Shown: piece after piece, positions 24,372 through 31,728 of the stretch
How the letters are laid out: every line of letters begins with the position of its first letter
How positions within the stretch are numbered: position 1 is the first letter of the stretch
Origin: Bacteroidota bacterium
GTDB taxonomy: Bacteria > Bacteroidota > Bacteroidia > Flavobacteriales > Weeksellaceae
Assembly: GCA_018266965.1 (NCBI GenBank)
Contig: JAFDZJ010000070.1
Location: 1 to 31,907, forward strand
Direction: 5' to 3'
Length of the DNA: 31,907 nucleotides
Program-made: the position numbers and the translations under genes
Notes under the pieces: generated by a model
What the model saw: the letters and a program-made list of their open reading frames with translations, nothing else
What the model was told of the DNA's origin: nothing
Database searches by the model: none

Positions 24372-25190
24372 TTATTTTGTAGCGTAAAAATAAATTAACA
24401 ATGCCAAGCCAACAACTATTCTATAAATTCCCCATGGTCGGAATCCATACTTGTTAAGGAAAGAAATAAAAGACTTTATAGCAATCCAAGCTGTAAAAAA
24501 AGCAACAATGTTTCCTATTAAAAATAATACTAGATTGTCCGTAGAACTCATTAACATTTGATAACCTTTGGTAGCATTTTCCGTTCCTTCGCCCCAAGTT
24601 TTCACAAAAATTGAATAGACAGTAACTGCCAACATTGTAGGTACAGCCAAGAAAAATGAAAATTCTGCAGCAGCTTTTCTGGAAAGTCCTTGTGTCATTC
24701 CACCTATGATAGAAGCTGCACTCCTGCTTGTACCTGGCATCATGGCAAGACATTGCCAAAAACCAATAATTAGTCCTTTTTTTACAGTAATTTCTTTTTC
24801 ATCGTCTATTATCGGATTTTTGAACCATTTATCGACAAATAATAGTATTACACCTCCCAGTACCAACACTGTTGCTATTGCAATTTGGTTTCCTAGCACG
24901 GCTTCAATTTTGTCATCAAAAAGTTTTCCCAATACCAAAGCAGGGATTACAGAAATTGCGAGTTTTATATAAAAATTGAAGTTGGAAAAATCCAAAAATT
25001 TTTTCCAATAAGCGACAACAACAGCTAGGATAGCACCAAACTGTATCGATACTTGAAACATTTTGAAAAATTCGGTTTCTTCCATACCCATCAGGTTGGC
25101 AGCAAAACCCATGTGTGCAGTTGATGAGATAGGTAAAAATTCCGTTAGTCCTTCTACAATTGCAACTATTATGGCGTGTAATATATCCAT
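24372..25190 (-). CDS. uppP: Undecaprenyl-diphosphate phosphatase UppP (BacA)
   Basis: 272-aa polytopic inner-membrane protein. Motif EGLTEFLPISSTAH (13-26) and PGTSRSAASI (around 155) are the two active-site signatures. It removes a phosphate from undecaprenyl diphosphate so that the lipid carrier for cell-wall and surface-polysaccharide synthesis can be reused; overproduction gives bacitracin resistance in other bacteria. Third gene of the operon, 69 bp after the DUF3098 gene. Confidence 0.96.
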   Translation of the reverse strand: MDILHAIIVAIVEGLTEFLPISSTAHMGFAANLMGMEETEFFKMFQVSIQFGAILAVVVAYWKKFLDFSNFNFYIKLAISVIPALVLGKLFDDKIEAVLGNQIAIATVLVLGGVILLFVDKWFKNPIIDDEKEITVKKGLIIGFWQCLAMMPGTSRSAASIIGGMTQGLSRKAAAEFSFFLAVPTMLAVTVYSIFVKTWGEGTENATKGYQMLMSSTDNLVLFLIGNIVAFFTAWIAIKSFISFLNKYGFRPWGIYRIVVGLALLIYFYATK

Positions 25191-25259
25191 TGAGCTAAAT
25201 TAATGATAAAAAATGTCCGAAATTTTCCAGACAATGTTGATGAATAGTAATTTTTGAAA

Positions 25260-25562
25260 TTATTTTTTTCTTCTTAATATGGCATACACCTCGATAACAA
25301 ATCCTATTACCACCAAAAGAGGAGCAATCCTAATTCGCCTTATCGAAAATATCCCATCATTCCACGAATTTGGGTTGTATTTGCCATCAACAGTATTGGC
25401 GTCCGGACCTAGCATTAATAGGAAACCAACAGCTATAACTACTAATCCTATCAGCATCCATTTGTAATTTTCTTTTCCAAAAAAATAATAATTGTCCGTT
25501 GAGTTATTTTTTTCGACTGTACCGATGGAGTCAGCTGAAAATTCTTTATTTCTTTTAGCCAT
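25260..25562 (-). CDS. DUF3098 family small membrane protein
   Basis: 100 aa from ATG 25562 (MAKRNKEFSAD), which lies 2 bp after the ftsX stop; a longer frame from 25610 would run into ftsX and is unlikely. Two membrane helices: about 36-52 (WMLIGLVVIAVGFLLML) and 78-95 (RIAPLLVVIGFVIEVYAI), the second followed by a lysine/arginine tail. The family is Bacteroidota-specific and regularly found between ftsX and uppP, which suggests a cell-envelope or division role, not proven. Confidence 0.85.
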   Translation of the reverse strand: MAKRNKEFSADSIGTVEKNNSTDNYYFFGKENYKWMLIGLVVIAVGFLLMLGPDANTVDGKYNPNSWNDGIFSIRRIRIAPLLVVIGFVIEVYAILRRKK

Positions 25563-25564
25563 GA

Positions 25565-26461
25565 TTAATTGTAATATAAATCGTCGATATTGGTTCTCAA
25601 AAATCTCCAAGTTGCAACTATGGTACTAATGATAGTTATAAGTACCCCTACAACCAATACCAATGCTATTAGTTGTAGATATTGCTTGTTGTCCTGTAAA
25701 AAAGGCGTTTGAATAGTAGTTGTAAAATAATACCAAACACCAAACAATGCCAAAAGCCCTACCAAAGCACCAATCAGACCCAATACAAACGCTTCTTTTA
25801 TAAAAGGTTTCAAAATAAAAATTCTATTGGCTCCAACTAATTGCATGGTTTTAATGATAAATCTTTTGGAATAAATTTTCAATCGTATGGAATTGTTAAT
25901 GAGTACAATAGCCAATATAAGGAATAATACCGAAAAAGCAAGTATCCATTTCAATATTCTATTGAGTACATTGTATATTTTTTGCGAGTCCGAATCGTTT
26001 TTCACATCAACAATACCTGGGATACTGGTAATTTGTTTCAGAGCAGTATTTATTTTGGTAGAGTCGTTGTATTCTGGTTTCAAAGAAATTTCAACAGATG
26101 ATGGAAAAATGTTTTGTTCAAATAAGCTTTGTCCATCGACTCCCAAACTTTTTTTAGCTTCTAGGGTTGCTCTTTCTCTAGAAATATATGTAGCTTTTTT
26201 TACTGGTGCTAACTTTTCTATTGATTGTACCGCTTCAAGCTCGATTTTGGAAACTTTCGCAGAGTCTTTCGGGTCATAATTATCATCAAAATAAGCATTT
26301 ACCACTAATTGTTCTTTTAGATAATCCGAATATTTTTGAGCATTTATCAATATCAAACCGATTAAACCTACCAAGAAAAGCACCAAGGATATACTAATAA
26401 CTACCGTAATGTTACTGGATCTGAGTCTTTTTTTATTGAAATCTTCTGCAGTATTTGCCAT
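25565..26461 (-). CDS. ftsX: Cell division ABC-transporter permease-like protein FtsX
   Basis: 298 aa with four membrane helices: one near the N-terminus (about 18-42), then three in the C-terminal half, with a periplasmic domain between (QLVVNAYFDDNYDPKDSAKV, then PSSVEISLKPEYNDSTKINT). This is the FtsX layout; with the ATPase FtsE it controls septal peptidoglycan hydrolases. ftsE is not adjacent, which is usual in this phylum. First gene of the operon leading to truB and divergent from ksgA across a 138-bp spacer. Confidence 0.92.
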   Translation of the reverse strand: MANTAEDFNKKRLRSSNITVVISISLVLFLVGLIGLILINAQKYSDYLKEQLVVNAYFDDNYDPKDSAKVSKIELEAVQSIEKLAPVKKATYISRERATLEAKKSLGVDGQSLFEQNIFPSSVEISLKPEYNDSTKINTALKQITSIPGIVDVKNDSDSQKIYNVLNRILKWILAFSVLFLILAIVLINNSIRLKIYSKRFIIKTMQLVGANRIFILKPFIKEAFVLGLIGALVGLLALFGVWYYFTTTIQTPFLQDNKQYLQLIALVLVVGVLITIISTIVATWRFLRTNIDDLYYN

Positions 26462-26599
26462 TCTATCAAAAATTTTTGGCTAAAATAGAAAAAAACTTCC
26501 GAAATTTGCCACGGTTTCTATAAAAATCATTGTTAATGAAATCATAAACTTTTGTTTTTTTTAAATTTTTAATTACCGAAACTTCCAATAAATACCACT

Positions 26600-27370
26600 A
26601 TGACTGTAAAAGCAAAAAAACATTTAGGACAACATTTTCTTACAGATGAAAATATAGCATCGAAAATTGTAGAAGGATTGTCCGGAACAGGTTATGAAAA
26701 TATTGTGGAAGTTGGTCCTGGAACAGGAGTGCTAACAAAATATCTATTGCAAAAACCTCAAAAATTGTTTTTAGCCGAAATAGATAATGAGTCGATTGCT
26801 TTTTTGAAAAGTAATTATGATAAAATTATTGATGATACTTTTGTTGGAGATTTTTTAAAAGTAGATTTTTCTATTTTTAATCTTCAACAAACTGCAATTA
26901 TAGGTAACTTTCCATACAATATATCATCTCAAATATTATTTAAAATTATAGATAATTTTTCATTAATTCCGGAAATGGTTGGTATGTTTCAAAAAGAGGT
27001 TGCCGAGAGAACATCTGCCGTACCTAGGACTAAAGATTACGGTATTTTGTCGGTTATGGTACAAGCTTATTATGATGTGAAATATCTATTCACTGTACAC
27101 GAAAATGTATTCAACCCTCCTCCAAAAGTAAAATCTGGTGTAATACAAATGCTTAGAAATCCAAAAGAAGGATTGATAGGTCATGAGGTACTTTTCAAAA
27201 ATATTGTAAAAACAGGTTTTAATCAAAGGAGGAAAAAACTTTCAAATGCTCTAAAATCTCTAATTATTCCTGAACATATTATAGGTCATCCGTTTTTGGA
27301 CAAGAGAGCAGAAGAGTTGTCGGTAGAGGATTTTATTGTTTTTACTCGACTTTGGCAATCGAAAAGTTAG
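26600..27370 (+). CDS. rsmA: 16S rRNA (adenine1518/1519-N6) dimethyltransferase KsgA/RsmA
   Basis: 256 aa. Starts MTVKAKKHLGQHFLTDENIA, the typical RsmA N-terminus; SAM-binding motif VEVGPGTGVLT (36-46); catalytic NFPY (103-106); RTSAVPRTKDYGILSVMVQA and FNPPPKVKSGVI are further family blocks. It dimethylates two adenines in helix 45 of 16S rRNA late in small-subunit assembly; loss gives kasugamycin resistance in other bacteria. Divergent from ftsX and convergent with mntH. Confidence 0.97.
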   Translation: MTVKAKKHLGQHFLTDENIASKIVEGLSGTGYENIVEVGPGTGVLTKYLLQKPQKLFLAEIDNESIAFLKSNYDKIIDDTFVGDFLKVDFSIFNLQQTAIIGNFPYNISSQILFKIIDNFSLIPEMVGMFQKEVAERTSAVPRTKDYGILSVMVQAYYDVKYLFTVHENVFNPPPKVKSGVIQMLRNPKEGLIGHEVLFKNIVKTGFNQRRKKLSNALKSLIIPEHIIGHPFLDKRAEELSVEDFIVFTRLWQSKS

Positions 27371-27462
27371 AATCTGTTTGTATTTTATAAAGTTTGTATA
27401 TTGTAATCTTTACAAAATATTTTAATAATTAAACCTTACCCGTATTGGTGAAATCAGCCCAA

Positions 27463-28779
27463 CTAACTATAAGTTTGGTACAAAAGAACGATATTCAAAA
27501 TAATAATTATTCCTGAAATTATCCAACTGGTCCATTTTAGAAGAGGTTTGTTTACAAATTTTCCCATTTTCAGTTGATCACTTGTGAACATAACCAATGG
27601 CACAACTGCAAAACTCAATTGCATGGACAAAATAACTTGGCTCAAAACCAACAATTCTGCAGTTCCTTTTTCGCCCATTACCAAGGTAACTACCAATGCG
27701 GGGATTACTGCAATAAGTCTGGTAATAAGTCTTCGGAGCCAAGGTTTCAATTTTAAATTTAGAAAACCCTCCATTACAATCTGTCCTGCCAAAGTACCTG
27801 TAAGCGTAGAGTTTTGTCCGGAAGCCAAAAGTGCAATAGCAAAAAAAACACTCGCCAAACTAGTTCCTAGGATAGGAGTAAGCATTTTGTGAGCATCTGT
27901 AATCTCAGCAATCTGACTGTTTCCTGTGGTATGAAAAGTTGCTGCCGCAACAATAAGGATAGCTGCATTGATGAAAAAAGCTATGAATAATGAACCCGTA
28001 CTATCAATAGTTGCAAATTTTATTGCTTCTCGTTTTCCTTTATTTGTTCTTTTATAATCTCTAGTTTGTACTATACTACTATGCAAATACAAATTATGTG
28101 GCATTACTGTTGCTCCCAAAATTCCGATGGCAATATAAAGTGCAGATGGATTGGTAATAACTTCTTTTTGAGGAAGTAACCCTTGCAACAATGGGAATAT
28201 CTCTGGTTTGCTGAGGATAATTTCGTATAAAAAACAACCAAAAATAGTGAATATCAGCACTCCTACCATTGCTTCTAACCAACGAAATCCTTTGTTTTGT
28301 AAAAATAAAATTATAAAAACATCAATTATTGTAATTACAATTCCCCAAGAAAGAGGAATGCCAAAAAGCAAATTTAGTGCAATTGCGGAACCTATAACCT
28401 CTGCCAAATCACAAGCTGCAATGGCAATTTCGCACAAAACCAACAATATAAAATTCACCCTAGGAGAAAAATGATCTCTACAAGCCTGTGCCAAATCTCT
28501 TTCGGTAACAATCCCTAATTTCAAAGAAAGATGTTGCAGTACCATGGCAAAAATATTAGAAATCAACACGATAGACAATAGTAAATAACCAAACTGTGAG
28601 CCTCCTGCAATATCAGTTGCCCAGTTTCCAGGATCCATATATCCTACTGCCACCATAAGTCCAGGACCTACAAATGCAAAAAGTTTTTTCCAAAAATTAC
28701 CTGTTGCAGGTACCGCAATAGTTGAATGAGATTCGGATAAGGATTGGTTGTGATTTTTTCTTCGCCATGGAGATTTCAT
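27463..28779 (-). CDS. mntH: Nramp-family divalent metal transporter MntH
   Basis: 438 aa, about eleven membrane helices. Both metal-site motifs are present: DPGN at 49-52 in helix 1 and MPHN (GATVMPHNLYLHS) in helix 6, as in proton-coupled Mn2+/Fe2+ importers. I start at ATG 28779 and not at the TTG at 28794, because that TTG lies inside the promoter/operator. The N-terminal 30 residues are polar and cytoplasmic. An MntR-like palindrome covers the promoter, which fits manganese-dependent repression and favours Mn2+ as the substrate. Confidence 0.94.
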   Translation of the reverse strand: MKSPWRRKNHNQSLSESHSTIAVPATGNFWKKLFAFVGPGLMVAVGYMDPGNWATDIAGGSQFGYLLLSIVLISNIFAMVLQHLSLKLGIVTERDLAQACRDHFSPRVNFILLVLCEIAIAACDLAEVIGSAIALNLLFGIPLSWGIVITIIDVFIILFLQNKGFRWLEAMVGVLIFTIFGCFLYEIILSKPEIFPLLQGLLPQKEVITNPSALYIAIGILGATVMPHNLYLHSSIVQTRDYKRTNKGKREAIKFATIDSTGSLFIAFFINAAILIVAAATFHTTGNSQIAEITDAHKMLTPILGTSLASVFFAIALLASGQNSTLTGTLAGQIVMEGFLNLKLKPWLRRLITRLIAVIPALVVTLVMGEKGTAELLVLSQVILSMQLSFAVVPLVMFTSDQLKMGKFVNKPLLKWTSWIISGIIIILNIVLLYQTYS

Positions 28780-28783
28780 TGTA

Positions 28784-28814
28784 CAAATATACAATTGTTA
28801 GAATAGTCTAACAA
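28784..28814 (-). promoter_or_regulatory. mntH promoter with MntR-like operator
   Basis: On the minus strand TTG (28814-28812), a 20-base spacer and TATATTTG (28791-28784) form a full promoter. The perfect inverted repeat TTGTTAGA-ATAG-TCTAACAA (28795-28814) covers the spacer and the TTG. Its core TTAGAATAGTCTAA resembles DtxR/MntR-family boxes (TTAG...CTAA). The -7 element ends 5 bases before the ATG, so the transcript may be leaderless or nearly so. Confidence 0.75.
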
Positions 28815-29084
28815 ATAATATTTGAAAGTTCTATTTTGTTTTTTGTTGTATAAATTTATATTTAAAACCTTTTGTGTATTTATAATTATAAATTAAATTA
28901 TTGGAAATGAATATCATACGCTAAGATGCAAAATATAAAATGCACCAATGAAATGACGAAAAAAAAATAGAAGATTTTTAATTTTAACAATCGTTATAGT
29001 TTTGCGTCATAAGAACATTACACCATTAAAAATAAACTTATTGCGTCATTGCGTAAAATATTCTCTAAATGCACAACAAGTACA
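28815..29084. other. Gene-free spacer between mntH and folB-folK
   Basis: About 270 AT-rich bases with stops in all frames. It holds scattered TGCGTCAT words (29003, 29049) but no convincing gene, terminator, or promoter. It lies upstream of mntH and downstream of folB-folK. Confidence 0.5.
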
Positions 29085-29825
29085 TTAAGAATAATTCATG
29101 AATTTATTGACAAACTTTTCTAAAAAAGGAAAGTCCGAAATTTCTTGGTCTATTAAAAAACCATTATAGGTGGTTACATCCAAATCTATTGTTCTGGGAG
29201 CATTTTTATTTTCAGTTCTTACTCTTCCTAACACGGCTTCTATTTGTTTTAATAAAAGTTTCAGTTCGGAAAGAGTTTTTTTAGTCTGTAGAAAGATAGC
29301 TCCATTCAAGAAGTCTGGTTGGTCTTCAAATTTCAAAGCTTTGGTAAAGATAAATTCGCTTCGTTGGGTGATGATTCCTATTTTTTGAAGTTCGGATAAT
29401 GCTTTTTCAAAATTTTCTTCGGGATTAATATTGGAACCCAAAGCAATAATTGCCGAATTGTAACGGTCTTCTGAAGAAATACTCACCAAGACATTATCTG
29501 CAAAACGAAGAGCATGAGGTTTTTCTACTTTCACTTCTATATTTTGAATCGCTGAAGAATAGGAAAAGATAAACTGATATATTTTTTCAGCCAAAGCTTC
29601 TATAAGATGAAAACTTTGGTTATCAACCATTGAAATTATCTTTTTGGTCAATTTTTTATAATCCACAGCATATTGTACATCATCGGTTTCACTTGCCAGA
29701 GAAGTGTCGTATTTAAAAGAAAAGGAAATAACTACATCTTGTAATTTTTCTTTTTCCCAATCGATAAAACCAATATATGACCTCAGTCGGAGGTTTTCTA
29801 TTTTTACAGTGGAAAGTGTTTTCAT
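29085..29825 (-). CDS. folBK: Fused dihydroneopterin aldolase and HPPK (FolB-FolK)
   Basis: 246 aa with two domains for consecutive folate steps. FolB part, about 1-118: KIENLRLRSYIGFIDWEKEK, VDYKKLTKKI, SFHLIEALAEKIYQFIF and VEVKVEKPHALRFAD; it converts dihydroneopterin to 6-hydroxymethyl-dihydropterin. FolK part, about 125-246: AIIALGSNINPEENFEKAL, DFLNGAIFLQTKKT, and LGRVRTENKNAPRTIDLDV, with the two Asp residues that hold Mg-ATP; it adds the diphosphate. The C-terminus is a little short for HPPK. The leader is unusual: an octamer repeat array comes to within 6 bases of the ATG. The upstream genes for FolE and a pteridine reductase support the pathway. Confidence 0.92.
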   Translation of the reverse strand: MKTLSTVKIENLRLRSYIGFIDWEKEKLQDVVISFSFKYDTSLASETDDVQYAVDYKKLTKKIISMVDNQSFHLIEALAEKIYQFIFSYSSAIQNIEVKVEKPHALRFADNVLVSISSEDRYNSAIIALGSNINPEENFEKALSELQKIGIITQRSEFIFTKALKFEDQPDFLNGAIFLQTKKTLSELKLLLKQIEAVLGRVRTENKNAPRTIDLDVTTYNGFLIDQEISDFPFLEKFVNKFMNYS

Positions 29826-29831
29826 GAGTTG

Positions 29832-29871
29832 GAGTTATGAGGTTATGAGGTTATGGAGTTATGAGGTTATG
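29832..29871. repeat. Octamer tandem array at the folB-folK start
   Basis: Five 8-bp units in a row, GAGTTATG, AGGTTATG, AGGTTATG, GAGTTATG, AGGTTATG (plus strand), with a sixth partial unit on each side. On the mRNA strand they read as CATAACCT repeats just before the folB-folK ATG (29825-29823), occupying the place of a ribosome-binding site. Confidence 0.88.
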
Positions 29872-30040
29872 TACAGTTATGAAATCGCTATGATTAGCTA
29901 AATGCAAAACCAAATAAAGATGAACGATTGACTATGTCAAACCACTTCGTTAGGTTTGCATAACTTATCTCGTAGAATAACGAAATGACAAATGAAAACA
30001 ATAAACATCTACATATGATTTTTTTTTTACAATTTAAGTT

Positions 30041-30072
30041 CATAACCACATCACTTCATAACCACATCACTT
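30041..30072. repeat. 16-bp direct repeat after the pteridine reductase gene
   Basis: CATAACCACATCACTT occurs twice head to tail, 7 bases before the end of the 30080-30793 gene. Its reverse complement contains GGTTATG, the core of the octamers at 29832-29871, so the two arrays face each other across about 170 bp. Confidence 0.85.
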
Positions 30073-30079
30073 TTAAATT

Positions 30080-30793
30080 TTAAATCAAATGTTCGCCACC
30101 ATCGATATATAATATTTGTCCGGTAAAAAAATAACTATCAATTATGAATTGCAAAGCTTTGTTGATTTCTTCCAAATTTCCTATGGTTTTCAGTGGAATA
30201 TTTTGAGCTAAATTGAGCAAGTAATTTTCGTCTTTATCTACCGGTGGTAAGATAAGACCGGGAGCAATTCCACAAACCCTGAAATTCGGACCCAATTCTA
30301 CAGCTGCTATTTTGGTAAATTCTTTTAAAAGTTTTTTACTGAGCAAATAATCCAAATGTACCGTATGGTTTTTGGCAACTTTGGTATCTATAAAATTGAT
30401 GATTATTCCTTTGTCATATACTTTTGCAAAAGCTTTGGTTAAGAGATAGGCATTTTCAAAATTTATTTTTAGTTCTTTTTCTAACAGCTCTTTTCCTTCG
30501 TCTTGAAAATTTGAAGGTCTAAAATCCGAAGCACAATTTACCAAAATTTCTAGTGTTATTCCTTTGTTTTTAAAGTCAGTTAAAAGTTTATAATAATCAT
30601 TGTCTTCAAGAAAATTAGCTCGGAAAATTTCTGCATCTACACCATAATTTAGAATTTCGGCTTTCACTTTTTCAGCTTTTTCCACCGAAGAATTATAATG
30701 TAAAAGCAAAGAATATCCTTGTTTTGCCAAATGCAAAGCAACTGATTTTCCTATTCTGTCGCCACTTCCGGTAACTAATGCGTATTTTTTCAT
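30080..30793 (-). CDS. folM: PTR1/FolM-type pteridine reductase (SDR family)
   Basis: 237-aa short-chain dehydrogenase. The N-terminal motif is TGSGDRIG (8-15), fitting TGxxxRxG of pteridine reductases instead of the TGxxxGxG of most SDRs. The active-site pair Y149-K153 (YLLSK) is present, and D136 stands 13 residues before Y149 where classical SDRs have Ser; PTR1 has the same Asp-Tyr spacing. Such enzymes reduce dihydropterins or dihydrofolate with NADPH. Placement between folE and folB-folK supports a pterin substrate. Both flanking spacers are filled with tandem repeats. A general SDR oxidoreductase is the alternative. Confidence 0.75.
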   Translation of the reverse strand: MKKYALVTGSGDRIGKSVALHLAKQGYSLLLHYNSSVEKAEKVKAEILNYGVDAEIFRANFLEDNDYYKLLTDFKNKGITLEILVNCASDFRPSNFQDEGKELLEKELKINFENAYLLTKAFAKVYDKGIIINFIDTKVAKNHTVHLDYLLSKKLLKEFTKIAAVELGPNFRVCGIAPGLILPPVDKDENYLLNLAQNIPLKTIGNLEEINKALQFIIDSYFFTGQILYIDGGEHLI

Positions 30794-30801
30794 AATTTTT
30801 T

Positions 30802-30916
30802 GTTAGAGGTTAGAGATTAGAAGTTAGAAGTTAGAGGTTATGGAGTTTTAACGTTATGAAGTTATGAGGTTATGAGGTTAAGAAGTTATAAGGTTAAGAA
30901 GTTATGAGGTTATGGA
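30802..30916. repeat. Heptamer and octamer tandem arrays upstream of folM
   Basis: Starts 8 bases from the folM start codon. 30802-30843 holds six 7-bp units (GTTAGAG, GTTAGAG, ATTAGAA, GTTAGAA, GTTAGAG, GTTATGG). After 9 bases, 30853-30916 holds eight 8-bp units of the form GTTAtgAR (GTTATGAA, GTTATGAG twice, GTTAAGAA, GTTATAAG, GTTAAGAA, GTTATGAG, GTTATGGA). The shift from 7 to 8 bp keeps the GTTA core. Confidence 0.9.
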
Positions 30917-30961
30917 GTTAAAGTTGGCAAGTCTTAAAGGTGACTTTCCTCTTTCTTTTAA

Positions 30962-30979
30962 TCTCGTCTGAGGACGAGA
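30962..30979. repeat. Short hairpin between the two arrays
   Basis: TCTCGTC (30962-30968), loop TGAG, GACGAGA (30973-30979), a 7-bp perfect stem of higher GC than its surroundings. No T-run follows on either strand. Confidence 0.65.
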
Positions 30980-30985
30980 CAAGTT

Positions 30986-31048
30986 TTCTAGTTTCTAGTT
31001 TCTAACTTCTAATCTCTAGTTTCTAATCTCTAATTTCTAACTTCTAAA
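30986..31048. repeat. Inverted heptamer array after the flavodoxin-reductase gene
   Basis: Nine 7-bp units in a row on the plus strand: TTCTAGT twice, TTCTAAC, TTCTAAT, CTCTAGT, TTCTAAT, CTCTAAT, TTCTAAC, TTCTAAA. This is the reverse complement of the 30802-30843 array. TTCTAACTTCTAATCTCTA at 31000-31018 pairs exactly with 30811-30829 (19 bp). It ends 5 bases before the stop codon of the 31054-31722 gene. Confidence 0.9.
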
Positions 31049-31053
31049 AAAAA

Positions 31054-31722
31054 TCAAAATCCTTCTTTCACGATATATTCTGCTGGAATACCGAGTGCTG
31101 CGAGATGTTTTTCTACTGCATTCATCATCGGAGGCGGACCACAGAGATAGTAGAATTTCAGAGTTGGTTCTTGATGTTTTTGAATTAATTCTTGGGAAAC
31201 ATAACCGTGTTCATAACCTTCCAGTTCTTCATCGGAAAGGATGTTGATGAATTTTTCGCCCAGTAAATCATTAAAATGATTTTCCATAATAATATCTGCT
31301 TTGGAACGATTGGCAAAAATCAATTTGTTTTTCCCTAAATTATTTTGTTTTTTAAGGTCTTTCAGAATTGCAAGAAATGGAGTAATACCGGCACCTCCGG
31401 CAATAAAAATCCCTTCTCCTTTGAAATGAATATCGCCAAATGGTTTATAAACTGAAATTTCGTCTCCGGGTTTTACGGAAAGTAATTCGTTGGTAATTCC
31501 TTGATGTGAAGGATAAGTTTTGATAACGAACTCAATTTGATTTTCCTCGGGTAAAGAAACAAAGGTGAAACAAGTTTTCTTATCTTCCCAACATGGTTTG
31601 TTGATGGAAATATCCACCGCTTGTCCTGGAGTGTAAACCAAACCTTCGGGTTTTTCTAGTGTTAAATGTATAACATCGTGGGTAAGATGCTCTACAGATT
31701 TTACTTTTACTATAGTTGACAT
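31054..31722 (-). CDS. Flavodoxin/ferredoxin reductase-like NAD(P)H oxidoreductase
   Basis: 222 aa, FNR superfamily. N-terminal flavin-binding barrel with YTPGQAVDISI (30-40) and KKTCFTFVSLP (48-58), corresponding to the RxYS/T-type flavin motif; C-terminal nucleotide-binding part with GGAGITPFLAIL (109-120) and YLCGPPPMM (about 192-200). It has no Fe-S domain, so it would pass electrons from NAD(P)H to a flavodoxin, ferredoxin, or other partner. It begins 6 bp after the folE stop, so the two are almost certainly co-transcribed. Link to pterin chemistry is only suggested by position. Confidence 0.85.
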   Translation of the reverse strand: MSTIVKVKSVEHLTHDVIHLTLEKPEGLVYTPGQAVDISINKPCWEDKKTCFTFVSLPEENQIEFVIKTYPSHQGITNELLSVKPGDEISVYKPFGDIHFKGEGIFIAGGAGITPFLAILKDLKKQNNLGKNKLIFANRSKADIIMENHFNDLLGEKFINILSDEELEGYEHGYVSQELIQKHQEPTLKFYYLCGPPPMMNAVEKHLAALGIPAEYIVKEGF

Positions 31723-31728
31723 GATGTT

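Noticed and set aside
28780..28794. TTG start adding five residues to MntH
   Set aside because: It lies inside the promoter and next to the operator, and ATG 28779 gives the normal N-terminus.
30962..30979. Hairpin as a rho-independent terminator
   Set aside because: Only 7 bp of stem and no T-run on either strand.
29832..31048. Tandem arrays as CRISPR
   Set aside because: Units are 7-8 bp, directly adjoining and without spacers; no cas genes are in the window.
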